Source: Clostridia bacterium (GTDB lineage: Bacteria > Bacillota > Clostridia > Christensenellales > CAG-138). Taken from it: DNA of 63,417 nucleotides. Positions 7,678 through 15,682 of this stretch are shown piece by piece; the stretch's first letter is position 1; the number at the start of each line of letters is the position of its first letter. The stretch covers positions 1 through 63,417 of the forward strand of contig JAFXVP010000005.1 in assembly GCA_017524445.1 (NCBI GenBank). The letters run 5' to 3'. A program made the translations under genes and the position numbers. The notes beneath the pieces are model-generated. The model had not been told where the DNA came from. It worked only from the letters and a program-made list of their open reading frames with translations, and did not search any database.

Positions 7678-7998
7678 ATGGACGTTCAGTTAAAGCGCGG
7701 GCTGTTGGATGTGTGCGTGCTGGCGGCGATCAAGAATGAAGATTCCTACGGCTATAAGATCATCAAGGACATGAAGCCGTACGTCGAGCTTTCGGAATCG
7801 ACGCTGTACACCATTCTGAAGCGGCTCGAAGCGGCGGCGATGCTGACGGTACGGACCGCGGAGCACGACGGACGGCTGCGAAAGTATTATCACATCACGG
7901 ACGCAGGGCATCGGCGGATCGAGGAGTTCAGGAGCGAATGGCAGGAGGTCATCGCGATCTATCAATTTGTGACAAGGGGGGAAGAAAATCATGCTTAA
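7678..7998 (+). CDS. PadR family transcriptional regulator
   Basis: A 106-residue winged-helix regulator of the short PadR type: KRGLLDVCVLAAIKNEDSYGYKIIKDM, SESTLYTILKRLEAAAMLTV (recognition helix and wing) and GRLRKYYHITDAGHRRIEEF. A strong AAAGGAGGT precedes the ATG. It is the first gene of a three-gene operon with a DUF1700 membrane protein (8-base overlap) and a DUF4097 protein, a widespread Firmicutes module thought to respond to envelope conditions. An inverted repeat over its promoter points to autoregulation. The inducing signal is unknown. Confidence 0.95.
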   Translation: MDVQLKRGLLDVCVLAAIKNEDSYGYKIIKDMKPYVELSESTLYTILKRLEAAAMLTVRTAEHDGRLRKYYHITDAGHRRIEEFRSEWQEVIAIYQFVTRGEENHA

Positions 7999-8593
7999 AC
8001 AGGAATTTTTGAACGCGCTGCGGGAGAATCTTTCCGGACTTCCGCAGGCGGATATCGAGGAACGGCTGACGTTCTACGGCGAGATGATCGACGACCGGAT
8101 GGAGGAAGGGCTTTCCGAGGAACAGGCGGTCGAGGCGATCGGACCGGTCGACGAGGTCGTTTCGCAGATTCTGGAGGAGACGCCGCTCAGCAAGATCGTT
8201 AAGGAGAAGATCAGACCGAAGCGCAGGATGCGCGCGTGGGAGATCGTGCTGCTGATCCTCGGGTTTCCGCTTTGGTTCCCGCTGTCGGTCGCTGCATTCG
8301 TGCTGATCCTTGTCTTCTATATCGTGCTGTGGGTGCTGGTGATCTGCCTTTGGGCGATCGAGATCGCGTTCTGGGCCTGCGCGCTTGCGTGTCTTGTCGG
8401 AGCGGTCGGCCTCTTCGTCACGAAGCAGCCGATCCCCGCGCTCGGCGCAATCGGCGCCGCGATGATCCTTGCCGGGCTTTCGATCTTCCTGTTCTTCGCC
8501 TGTAAAGCAGCGACCGTCGGGACGGCGAAGCTTGCCAAGAAGATCGTTCACGGTATCAAGAGACTGTTTGTCGGAAAGGAGAAAACAAAATGA
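7991..8593 (+). CDS. DUF1700 (HAAS-type) membrane protein
   Basis: A 200-residue protein with the helical DUF1700/HAAS N-terminal domain (MLKQEFLNALRENLSGLP, ERLTFYGEMIDDRMEEGLSEEQAVEAIG, about 1-65) followed by four or so hydrophobic segments between about 80 and 175 and a basic C-terminal tail. DUF1700 proteins accompany PadR regulators and DUF4097 proteins. The N-terminal domain is thought to contact the regulator, which would give membrane sequestration or signalling. It overlaps padR by 8 bases and the next gene by ATGA, so all three are probably made together. Confidence 0.92.
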   Translation: MLKQEFLNALRENLSGLPQADIEERLTFYGEMIDDRMEEGLSEEQAVEAIGPVDEVVSQILEETPLSKIVKEKIRPKRRMRAWEIVLLILGFPLWFPLSVAAFVLILVFYIVLWVLVICLWAIEIAFWACALACLVGAVGLFVTKQPIPALGAIGAAMILAGLSIFLFFACKAATVGTAKLAKKIVHGIKRLFVGKEKTK

Positions 8594-9552
8594 AAAAGGC
8601 ATTTATCATCATAGCGATCATTCTTGTGGTCCTGGGCTCGGCGATCTTCTTTGCCGCATTTGCCTCCGCGGGATTTGATTTTAAGAACCTGGAAACCTCA
8701 AAACTGCAAACGAAAACATATCCTGTCACCGAAGATTTCCAAAACATCCGGATCGACGAGGACACGGCGGACATCGTCTTTGCCCTGTCGGAGGACGGGA
8801 CGTGCAGTGTTGAATGCCGAGAATCCGAAAAGACGACGCGCACGGTCACGGTGGAGAACGGCACGCTCACGATCATTTCCACGGAGCGGATCGGATGGAA
8901 GAACCTGTTCAGTCTGTCCTTTGAAAACGAAAGCGTGACCGTGTATCTGCCGAAGGACGCGTATGAGACGCTTGCGATCGAAACGCATACGGGCGACGTC
9001 GATCTTCCGGAAGCGTTTCACTTTGGCAGCATTGCGATCACGGGCAGCACCGGCGACGTGCGCTGCGCAGCGTCCGCGACCGATGGGATCACGATCAGGC
9101 TGAGCACCGGTGACATTACGCTTTCCGGCGTTTCCGCAGCTACGATCGACTGTGCCGTCACGACCGGCGATATCCGTTTTGAATCCGTTTCGTGCGCGGG
9201 AGACGTTCAGGTGAAGGTCAGTACCGGAAGAACGGCGATCGACGGGCTCATGTGTCAGGATCTTCATTCCGAGGGCAGCACGGGGAAGGCAAACTTCAAA
9301 AACGTCGTCGTAAACGGTACGCTCGCCGTCGAACGGGACACCGGAGACGTGGGGTTCGAGCTTTGCGACGCGGGCGAGATCCGGGTCAAAACGACGACCG
9401 GCGACGTGACGGGAAGCTTACGCACCGGCAAAACGTTTGTGACGAAGACCTCCACAGGCGACGTTTCCGTGCCGGAAAGCGTTGCGGGCAGCAGATGTGA
9501 GATCACGACGAGTACGGGCGATATCCGCATCCGCATCGCGGACGGAAAGTGA
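8590..9552 (+). CDS. DUF4097 beta-strand repeat protein
   Basis: A 320-residue protein with an N-terminal membrane segment (about 4-26) and a long series of short beta-strand repeats, each with a Thr-Gly-Asp turn (THTGDVDL, STGDVRC, STGDITL, TTGDIRF, DTGDVGF, TTGDVTG, STGDVSV, STGDIRI). This forms a right-handed solenoid typical of DUF4097, also called a putative adhesin domain. It is the last gene of the padR operon (ATGA overlap). The repeat solenoid should lie outside the membrane. The ligand is unknown. Confidence 0.93.
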   Translation: MKKAFIIIAIILVVLGSAIFFAAFASAGFDFKNLETSKLQTKTYPVTEDFQNIRIDEDTADIVFALSEDGTCSVECRESEKTTRTVTVENGTLTIISTERIGWKNLFSLSFENESVTVYLPKDAYETLAIETHTGDVDLPEAFHFGSIAITGSTGDVRCAASATDGITIRLSTGDITLSGVSAATIDCAVTTGDIRFESVSCAGDVQVKVSTGRTAIDGLMCQDLHSEGSTGKANFKNVVVNGTLAVERDTGDVGFELCDAGEIRVKTTTGDVTGSLRTGKTFVTKTSTGDVSVPESVAGSRCEITTSTGDIRIRIADGK

Positions 9553-9686
9553 TGATTTGATCACATGCGTTTTCTTTGATGCTCGCAAAGAGAATTCAAC
9601 CGTCGGATACCCGTGAATAAAGGTACGAAAGACGGAAAACATCAACTTTCTGCGGATTCTTATAAAAAATCATCCTACGTAAGGTA

Positions 9687-9717
9687 TTGCTCGTGACGCA
9701 GCGTCATGTGGTAAAAC
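9687..9717 (+). promoter_or_regulatory. MerR-type promoter with 19-bp spacer and dyad
   Basis: TTGCTC (9687-9692), a 19-base spacer, then TAAAAC (9712-9717). The spacer contains the palindrome TGACGCAGCGTCA (9694-9706). An over-long spacer holding a dyad is the hallmark of promoters that MerR proteins activate by DNA distortion, so the merR-protease operon probably regulates itself. The 134 bases before it (9553-9686) hold nothing I can identify. Confidence 0.75.
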
Positions 9718-9741
9718 CGATGGTGAAAGGAGGCGAAAGCC

Positions 9742-10467
9742 ATGTCGCAATACACAACCGGTGAAATGGCAAAGCTGTGCAGCGTCACGGTCCGGACCGT
9801 GCAATATTACGATACGCGCGGGATCCTGACGCCGAGCGCTCTGAGCGAAGGCGGACGGCGGCTCTATGACGACGGCGATCTTCGGATGCTGAAGGTCATC
9901 TGCTTCCTGCGCGAGATCGGACTTTCCATCGACACCATCGGGCAGCTTCTCAAAGAGGAGGATCCGGGCAGCGTCATCGAACTGCTTCTCACGCAGCAGG
10001 AAAAGGACCTCAGAGAGCAGCGCGGGGAGCTCGACGTAAAGCTTGAAAAGATCGCTGAGCTCAAGAAAGCGGTCGCGGCGGACGCGCACTTTACCGTGGA
10101 ATCCATCGGCGATATGGCGATCACCATGACAAATCAAAAGAAACTGAACCGAATGTATTTGTTGTTTTTCCTGCTCGCTCTGCCGATCATTGCGCTGCAG
10201 GCGGCGGGGATCCTGCTCTGGGCGATCAAGGGGATCCGGTGGATCTTCGTGGCTTGGGCAGTGCTCGCGATCCCGTTCGCGATCTTTCTGAGCCGGTACT
10301 ATTACAAACACGTCGCCTATATCTGCCCCGAATGCCATCAGGTGTTCCGCCCGACGTTCAAAGAGATGTTCTTTGCGGCGCACACGCCGAAAACACGCAA
10401 GCTAACCTGCACGGCGTGCGGACACAAGGGCTTCTGCGTGGAGGTCTGGGGAGGCGACGAGAAGTGA
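9742..10467 (+). CDS. Membrane-anchored MerR regulator with zinc-ribbon tail
   Basis: A 241-residue protein built from a MerR winged helix (YTTGEMAKLCSVTVRTVQYYDTRGIL, about 4-70), a dimerising coiled coil (about 85-125), two membrane segments (about 138-162 and 168-188), and a C-terminal Cys4 zinc ribbon (CPECH at about 195, CTACG at about 224). MerR sensors usually end with a ligand domain; here it is replaced by membrane helices and a metal-binding knuckle. It therefore likely reads a membrane or metal/redox signal. The GTG of the next gene overlaps its TGA, coupling it to an intramembrane protease. A MerR-type promoter lies upstream. Confidence 0.92.
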   Translation: MSQYTTGEMAKLCSVTVRTVQYYDTRGILTPSALSEGGRRLYDDGDLRMLKVICFLREIGLSIDTIGQLLKEEDPGSVIELLLTQQEKDLREQRGELDVKLEKIAELKKAVAADAHFTVESIGDMAITMTNQKKLNRMYLLFFLLALPIIALQAAGILLWAIKGIRWIFVAWAVLAIPFAIFLSRYYYKHVAYICPECHQVFRPTFKEMFFAAHTPKTRKLTCTACGHKGFCVEVWGGDEK

Positions 10468-11222
10468 GCAGAACGAAGAAAGCGCTGCTGTTCACGCTCG
10501 CGCTGCTGCCGGTCGCGCTCGTTGCGGGATACTTTGCGATGCGATATACCGTGAAACTCTTGGATCCCGCCGTGCTTCAACAGGCGATCGAGCAGATCGG
10601 AAGCGAGAAAGCTCTCTTTGCGGTCAGCATTGTACAGGTTGTTCTGTATGCGGCGGTCTGCGGATTTTTCGGGTACATCCTGTCCGACAAGCTCGGGCTG
10701 ATGCGGCCGTTCCGCTTTGAAAAAAAGCGGCTTTTGATCACGCTGATCGTCTCCGCCGCAGGTGGCGTCGTGTTCTCCCTCGACGCATGGACCTTCGGGA
10801 AGTGGATCCCGGAGATCGGCGCGTCCTATGCCGCGACGGGCACGTTCGACGCCGACCTGTGGATCACCTCGGTCCTGTACGGCGGCGTCATCGAGGAGGT
10901 CATGATGCGGCTTTTCCTCATGTCCCTCCTTGCGTTCCTCCTTTGGAAGCTGTTCTTCCGCAAAAGGGAGACCGTGCCGACCGGCTTGCTGATCGCGGCG
11001 AATATCGCGGCGGCGCTGCTGTTTGCTGCGGGACATCTGCCGGTCACGGCGTCGACGTTCGGGACGCTCACGCCGATGCTTCTGCTGCGCTGCTTCCTGC
11101 TGAACGGCGCGTTCGGACTGCTGTTCGGACGGCTCTACCGGAAATACGGGATCCAGTACGCGATGCTGAGCCATGCGCTGCTGCATATTATAAGCAGATT
11201 GATCTGGCTGATAGTATTTTGA
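10464..11222 (+). CDS. CPBP family intramembrane glutamic endopeptidase
   Basis: A polytopic protein of 252 residues with the CPBP/CAAX-protease motifs: EEVMMR (EExxxR, motif 1), AAGHLP (second conserved His) and SHALLH near the C terminus. The start is the GTG at 10464, which overlaps the MerR stop as GTGA. This removes an upstream extension that would run through merR. Family members cleave within the membrane or process peptides such as bacteriocins. Tight coupling to a membrane-bound MerR protein suggests that one regulates or processes the other, which is inference. Confidence 0.9.
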   Translation: MSRTKKALLFTLALLPVALVAGYFAMRYTVKLLDPAVLQQAIEQIGSEKALFAVSIVQVVLYAAVCGFFGYILSDKLGLMRPFRFEKKRLLITLIVSAAGGVVFSLDAWTFGKWIPEIGASYAATGTFDADLWITSVLYGGVIEEVMMRLFLMSLLAFLLWKLFFRKRETVPTGLLIAANIAAALLFAAGHLPVTASTFGTLTPMLLLRCFLLNGAFGLLFGRLYRKYGIQYAMLSHALLHIISRLIWLIVF

Positions 11223-11248
11223 CAAAACAAACGGGAAAGCACGGGGCA

Positions 11249-11277
11249 TTGCAATTGCCCCGCGCTTCTGTTATGAT
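11249..11277 (+). promoter_or_regulatory. Promoter of the GNAT-hydrolase fusion gene
   Basis: TTGCAA (11249-11254), 17 bases, TATGAT (11272-11277). The -35 box sits inside the loop of a GC-rich hairpin (GGGGCA...TGCCCC, 11243-11261) that may be the terminator of the preceding protease gene. Confidence 0.75.
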
Positions 11278-11299
11278 AGGGCAAAAGGGGGGATACCCG

Positions 11300-12463
11300 A
11301 TGAAGTATCAAAAGACGGTCACATTGAAGGACGGCAGGGGATGCGTGCTCCGTAACGGTACGGCAGCGGACGCGCAGGCGGTGCTGGATATCTTTTTGCT
11401 GACGCACGAGCAGACCGATTTCCTCGCGTCCTATCGGGACGAATGCACGCACACCGTCGAAGGCGAAGCAAAGTTTTTGCAGGGACAGACGGACAGTGAA
11501 AACGGGATTGAGATCCTTGCCGAGGTCGACGGTACGCTTGCCGGGCTTGCGGGGATCAGCCGCTTCAGCCCGAAATCCAAGATGCGGCACCGCGCCGATT
11601 TCGGTATCAGCATCGACAAGGCATACTGGGGGCTCGGCATCGGACACGCGCTGACCGCCGCGTGCATCGAATGTGCGAAAGCCGCGGGCTACGCGCAGAT
11701 CGAGCTTTCCGTTGTCGCCGACAACACGCGCGCGATCGCGCTGTACGAGAGCTTCGGCTTTCGGGAATACGGGCGGAATCCGTTGGGCTTCCGTTCACGC
11801 ACCGGCGGATGGCAGGAACTGGTCGAAATGCGGCTTTTGCTTGACGATCGCGTGAACCGGCAGAAGGACGCGGTCCTGTTTCTGCACGGCCTCGGCGGCA
11901 GCGCGGAGGAGGCGGCGCATTACCGTCCGCTGTTTCCGGACTGCGACGTGATCGGGCTCGACTATCACGGCGTCGCGCCGTGGGACGCGGGCGAACAGAT
12001 CAGGGACGCCGTTCTGAAGCTCTGCGGGGAATACAAAAGCGTGAGCCTGATCGGGTACAGTCTCGGCGCGTTCCTTGCCATGCACGCGGACATCGACGCG
12101 CTTCTCCGGCGCGCGTACTTCATCTCGCCGGTCGTGGATATGGAATCGCTGATCCTCATGCGGATGGCGCAGGATGGGGTGACGGAAGAGGATCTCAAAG
12201 AAAAAGGCACGATCCCGTCAAGCTTCGGTCCCGCGTATTCGTGGGCGTATCTTTGCTACGTGCGCAAGCATCCGATCGAATGGAACGCGCCGACCGCGAT
12301 CCTGTATGGCGAGTTTGATCATCTCACACCGTATGAGACGATCGCAGTGTTTGCGGCTGCGCATGATGCAAGCTTGACCGTGATGCCCGGCGGGGAGCAT
12401 TGGTTTCACACCGAGGCGCAGATGCAATTTCTGGATGAATGGCTTTTGAGGGAGCGGAGATAA
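11300..12463 (+). CDS. GNAT acetyltransferase fused to alpha/beta hydrolase
   Basis: A 387-residue two-domain protein. Residues 1 to about 178 are a GNAT domain (VLRNGTAADAQAVLDIF, YWGLGIGHALTAACIE as acetyl-CoA loop, NTRAIALYESFGF). Residues about 185-387 are an alpha/beta hydrolase (AVLFLHGLGGSAEEA as oxyanion loop, GYSLG with nucleophile S254, GEFDHL with D340, GGEHWFH with H367), so the Ser-Asp-His triad is complete. The start at 11300 is preceded by GGGGGG and a good promoter. The two activities might act on one substrate, for example acylation and deacylation. The next gene starts inside its stop (TAATG). Confidence 0.9.
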   Translation: MKYQKTVTLKDGRGCVLRNGTAADAQAVLDIFLLTHEQTDFLASYRDECTHTVEGEAKFLQGQTDSENGIEILAEVDGTLAGLAGISRFSPKSKMRHRADFGISIDKAYWGLGIGHALTAACIECAKAAGYAQIELSVVADNTRAIALYESFGFREYGRNPLGFRSRTGGWQELVEMRLLLDDRVNRQKDAVLFLHGLGGSAEEAAHYRPLFPDCDVIGLDYHGVAPWDAGEQIRDAVLKLCGEYKSVSLIGYSLGAFLAMHADIDALLRRAYFISPVVDMESLILMRMAQDGVTEEDLKEKGTIPSSFGPAYSWAYLCYVRKHPIEWNAPTAILYGEFDHLTPYETIAVFAAAHDASLTVMPGGEHWFHTEAQMQFLDEWLLRERR

Positions 12464-13326
12464 TGGAATTCAGACATTTTTCCGATGCGGATTACGAGGC
12501 GGTCTGCGATTTTCTGATCGCGCTGAACCGCAGCGACCGCACGCATATCAACTGGAACTGGGCACGGTTCGAATGGATGTATGAGCATCCGGAGTTCGAC
12601 AAAAGCGCAATGGACGCGATCGGGTTGTGGCTCGACGGCGGGAAGGTCGTCGGCGCGGCGATCTACGACATGTATTTCGGAGAGGCGTTCTGCGGCGTGC
12701 TGCCGGAGTACGCGTCGCTGTATCCGGAGGTTCTTCGATACGCTTACGACACGCTGAGAGACAATACGGGGATTGCGATCGCGATCTGCGATACGAATAC
12801 GGCGGAGATCGAAGCGGCAAAACGCGCGGGCTTTGCGCCGATCGATCAGACCGAGATGATCATGAAGATCGATCTTTCAACGGCGCGGGACGCGGCATTG
12901 CCGGAGGGCTTTACGCTGCATGAGCCGCATCCGGTCGAGGACGCGGAAAAGATGCAATGGCTGTTCTGGCAGGGCTTCGATCACGGCGAGGATCGCGCGG
13001 AATTCGAGCGCGAGGAATCGGTCATGCCGCGGGTGCGGAAGCACATGCGCCGGGAACTCGGCATTGCGGCGGTCGACGAAACCGGCGAATACGCCGCGTT
13101 CTGCTGTCTGTGGTACAGCGAAAAGACGGATTACGCCTATGTCGAACCGGTCTGCACGATCCCGCGGCACCGCGGAAAGGGGCTTGCAAAAGCGCTGCTC
13201 TGTGAAGCGATGCACAGGGCGCGGGTCCTCGGCGCGAAGACCGCATACGTGATCTCGGACATGCCGTTCTATGAAAAGCTTGGATTCCGGAAAGCGTATC
13301 ATTATACGTTTTACCGAAAGGTATAA
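12463..13326 (+). CDS. Protein with two GNAT domains
   Basis: A 287-residue protein. The second half (about 140-287) is a clear GNAT domain, with VCTIPRHRGKGLAKALLCEAMHRA as the acetyl-CoA loop and helix and FYEKLGFRKAYHYTFYRKV at the end. The first half (about 1-135) resembles a degenerate GNAT domain without the Gly-rich loop. The ATG overlaps the stop codon of the fusion gene (TAATG), so the pair is co-translated. Tandem GNAT proteins of this kind usually have one active and one structural domain. The acceptor substrate is unknown. Confidence 0.85.
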   Translation: MEFRHFSDADYEAVCDFLIALNRSDRTHINWNWARFEWMYEHPEFDKSAMDAIGLWLDGGKVVGAAIYDMYFGEAFCGVLPEYASLYPEVLRYAYDTLRDNTGIAIAICDTNTAEIEAAKRAGFAPIDQTEMIMKIDLSTARDAALPEGFTLHEPHPVEDAEKMQWLFWQGFDHGEDRAEFEREESVMPRVRKHMRRELGIAAVDETGEYAAFCCLWYSEKTDYAYVEPVCTIPRHRGKGLAKALLCEAMHRARVLGAKTAYVISDMPFYEKLGFRKAYHYTFYRKV

Positions 13327-13330
13327 AAGT

Positions 13331-13357
13331 ACGGCTGCCGCACATGCGGCAGCCGTT
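13331..13357. terminator. Bidirectional terminator between convergent genes
   Basis: ACGGCTGCCGC pairs with GCGGCAGCCGT around a short loop. It separates the double-GNAT gene (plus) from the DUF1295 gene (minus). Confidence 0.8.
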
Positions 13358-13396
13358 CAATCTGTGCGGGAGGCCGGGGTCGGCCGCTCCTATCAT

Positions 13397-14356
13397 TTAG
13401 TGCTTATCCGGATCGAACTTGTGCAGGGGAAGGTATTTAAACACCTGCGCGATGTAGTCCCTGTAACGCGAGTACTTCCCGGACGAGATCTTCTCGCCGA
13501 GCGAGGAGCTTCCCATAAACAGCAGCACAAGCAGCAGCGGTCCCGCGATCGTCCAGTGGAACACGCCGCATTGCGCCGCGCCCGCACCGATCGCGAAGAG
13601 GTAGAGGGAGAGCCAGATCCCCTGCTCGCCGAGGTAGTTCGGATGGCGCATCCGCGACCACGGACCGGTGGTGTTGAAGCCGAGATCGTAGGGCTTCGGA
13701 AGAGATTCAAGGGAGCCGCCTTCTTTTTGCAGCTCCTTCTTCGTTTTATGGAAGCGCCACTGATATTCGTCGGATACCGTTTCGAGCGCGAGAAAGCCGA
13801 TCGCAAGCGTCACGCCGACGATGTCCCAAACGCCGAACGGCGCAGAAGAGCCCATGCAGGCGAGCGCCGGCAGCGTGATCGCGAGCACGAGCGCGTTCTG
13901 ATAGAAACTGATGAACAGGAGATCGAACAGCGTCCAGAGGATCTTATGCGAAAAGATCGGATTGTTCCGAACGATCGACCAGCGGTAGTCCTCCTCGCCG
14001 GTCCAGAATTTCAGGCTGTATGCGCCTTTTCTCGCAAAGTTGATCGTAAGCCGCACGCCCCATGCGGTGACGATCAGCGCATAGACGGCGGTGCGCAGAC
14101 CCATGCCGCTTTTGATCGCGACGATCCACGCGTAGACGATCGGCAGGATGCTCCAGAGCTTGTCCATCTGCGAGAAATTCTGCGCAAGCTCGCCGACGAT
14201 AAAGCAGTACGCGACGGCGCATCCGCACACGATCAGCAGAATTGTCAGCGTTGCGGCCTGCTCCGCGGTAAGCGCGGCACGTCCGAACACGATCCCCAAA
14301 ACAAGCAGCGTCAGTACGATGACGACGGTCACAACCGTCCCGATTTTTCGTTTCAT
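13397..14356 (-). CDS. DUF1295 / steroid 5-alpha-reductase-like membrane protein
   Basis: A 319-residue polytopic protein of the DUF1295 family, related to the 3-oxo-5-alpha-steroid dehydrogenase and isoprenylcysteine methyltransferase C-terminal domain. Key motifs are the NNPIFSHKILWTLFDL and FISFYQN helices, DEYQWRFHKTKKELQKEG, and the cofactor-site signature MRHPNYLGEQGIW near residue 243. Such enzymes are NADPH- or SAM-dependent. The substrate in bacteria is not established. The ATG at 14356 is chosen because the promoter at 14388-14416 puts the transcript start near 14381, which excludes more upstream starts. Confidence 0.9.
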   Translation of the reverse strand: MKRKIGTVVTVVIVLTLLVLGIVFGRAALTAEQAATLTILLIVCGCAVAYCFIVGELAQNFSQMDKLWSILPIVYAWIVAIKSGMGLRTAVYALIVTAWGVRLTINFARKGAYSLKFWTGEEDYRWSIVRNNPIFSHKILWTLFDLLFISFYQNALVLAITLPALACMGSSAPFGVWDIVGVTLAIGFLALETVSDEYQWRFHKTKKELQKEGGSLESLPKPYDLGFNTTGPWSRMRHPNYLGEQGIWLSLYLFAIGAGAAQCGVFHWTIAGPLLLVLLFMGSSSLGEKISSGKYSRYRDYIAQVFKYLPLHKFDPDKH

Positions 14357-14387
14357 AGTTACCCCTAACCCTTGTATTCCGCGTACC

Positions 14388-14416
14388 ATCATACACGAAT
14401 CGCCGCGCGTTTTCAA
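14388..14416 (-). promoter_or_regulatory. Promoter of the DUF1295 gene
   Basis: Minus strand: TTGAAA (14411-14416), 17 bases, TATGAT (14388-14393). Confidence 0.75.
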
Positions 14417-14488
14417 CCGCTTTTTTCGGGCGCGCAAAGATAATGAACCGGATGAGGAAGACTTTTTTATTTTCGTCCCGGTATTCCC

Positions 14489-14517
14489 TTACACAGCCGC
14501 TGTATTTATGGTACAAT
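14489..14517 (+). promoter_or_regulatory. Promoter of sbcDC
   Basis: TTACAC (14489-14494), 17 bases, TACAAT (14512-14517). It is divergent from the DUF1295 promoter. Confidence 0.7.
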
Positions 14518-14545
14518 ACATATCATCACCGAACAAGGAGGCGCT

Positions 14546-15682
14546 ATGATACTTCTGCACACATCCGACTGGCATCTCGGCGCGATCGACTGCGAACGGC
14601 CGCTTCTTGCGGATCAGCAGTTCTTCATCGATGAGATCTGCCGTGTCATTGAACGGGAACAGGTCGACGCGGTGCTGATCGCGGGCGACGTCTACGACCG
14701 ATCGGTGGCGTCCGCGGAGGCGATCAAACTCTACGACGACGCTATGACGCGCATCTGCAAAACGCTCGGCGTGCCGGTATTGATTATCGCGGGAAACCAC
14801 GACAGCGCGGAACGGCTGGCAAGCTGCAGCGAGCTTCTGAAGGCGGTCGGTCTGCACATCGCGGGCGCGCTGACGCGCACGCCCGAGGTCGTACCGTTCG
14901 CCGATACCGAGATCTTTCTGCTGCCGTGGATCACCGAGGCGAAGGTGAAGAGCATCTATCCGGAAGAGAAGGATCGGATCGATGGCATCGAGGATGCGTA
15001 TCACGTCGTTCTGGATCACTTCCGCGCGGCGTTCACACCCGGCAAAAAACACGTACTGATCGCGCACGCGTTCATTACGAACGCGGAAACGTCGACGAGC
15101 GACCGCGCCGCGGAGATCGGGTTTGCCATGCAGGTCCCGGCAAGCGTGTTCGACGGGTTCGACTACGTTGCGCTCGGACATATCCACAAGCCGCAGGACG
15201 TAACGGAAACGATCCGCTATTCGGGAACGCCGATGCCGTTTTCGTTCGGCAGGGAGGAAACGCAGCAAAAGAGCGTCACACTGATCGACACGCAGACCAT
15301 GGAGCGTCGGATCGTGCCGCTTGGGCTTTTGCACCGTCGTACGACGATCACCGGGACGCTTGAGGAGGTGCTGCATCCGACGTACGGTGACGAAGTGAAA
15401 AACGGTTACGTGCGCGCCGTCGTGACGGACAGCTTCATCGGGCTCGAAACGCTGTCCATGCTGCACGAGACGTATCCGAATCTGCTGGATGCAAGCGGAA
15501 AGACGTTTGAGAACGAATCCGCGTCCGTGACGATGACGATCCGGGAACTGGAGGAGCTCGGGCGGGATCCCGCCGAGGTGTTCCGCTATTTCTGCAAAGA
15601 GGAGCTTGACGTGTCGCCGGACGAACGGCTGATCGGACTGTTCCGACAGGCAATGGAATCCGTCGGGGAGGTGGAGTTATGA
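14546..15682 (+). CDS. sbcD: Exonuclease SbcCD, subunit D
   Basis: A 378-residue Mre11-type nuclease subunit with the metallophosphoesterase motifs in order: HTSDWHLG (about 5-12), AGDVYDR, AGNHDS, HVLIAHAF and ALGHIHKPQ. SbcD with SbcC cleaves hairpins and processes double-strand ends with Mn2+. AAGGAGG precedes the ATG and the gene has its own promoter. It overlaps sbcC by ATGA, so the two subunits are translationally coupled, the normal arrangement. Length is in the usual range for the family. Confidence 0.97.
   Translation: MILLHTSDWHLGAIDCERPLLADQQFFIDEICRVIEREQVDAVLIAGDVYDRSVASAEAIKLYDDAMTRICKTLGVPVLIIAGNHDSAERLASCSELLKAVGLHIAGALTRTPEVVPFADTEIFLLPWITEAKVKSIYPEEKDRIDGIEDAYHVVLDHFRAAFTPGKKHVLIAHAFITNAETSTSDRAAEIGFAMQVPASVFDGFDYVALGHIHKPQDVTETIRYSGTPMPFSFGREETQQKSVTLIDTQTMERRIVPLGLLHRRTTITGTLEEVLHPTYGDEVKNGYVRAVVTDSFIGLETLSMLHETYPNLLDASGKTFENESASVTMTIRELEELGRDPAEVFRYFCKEELDVSPDERLIGLFRQAMESVGEVEL

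Noticed and set aside
10239..10463. N-terminal extension of the CPBP protease reaching into merR.
   Set aside because: The extension is an out-of-frame reading of merR; the GTG at 10464 with stop-start overlap gives the normal family N terminus.
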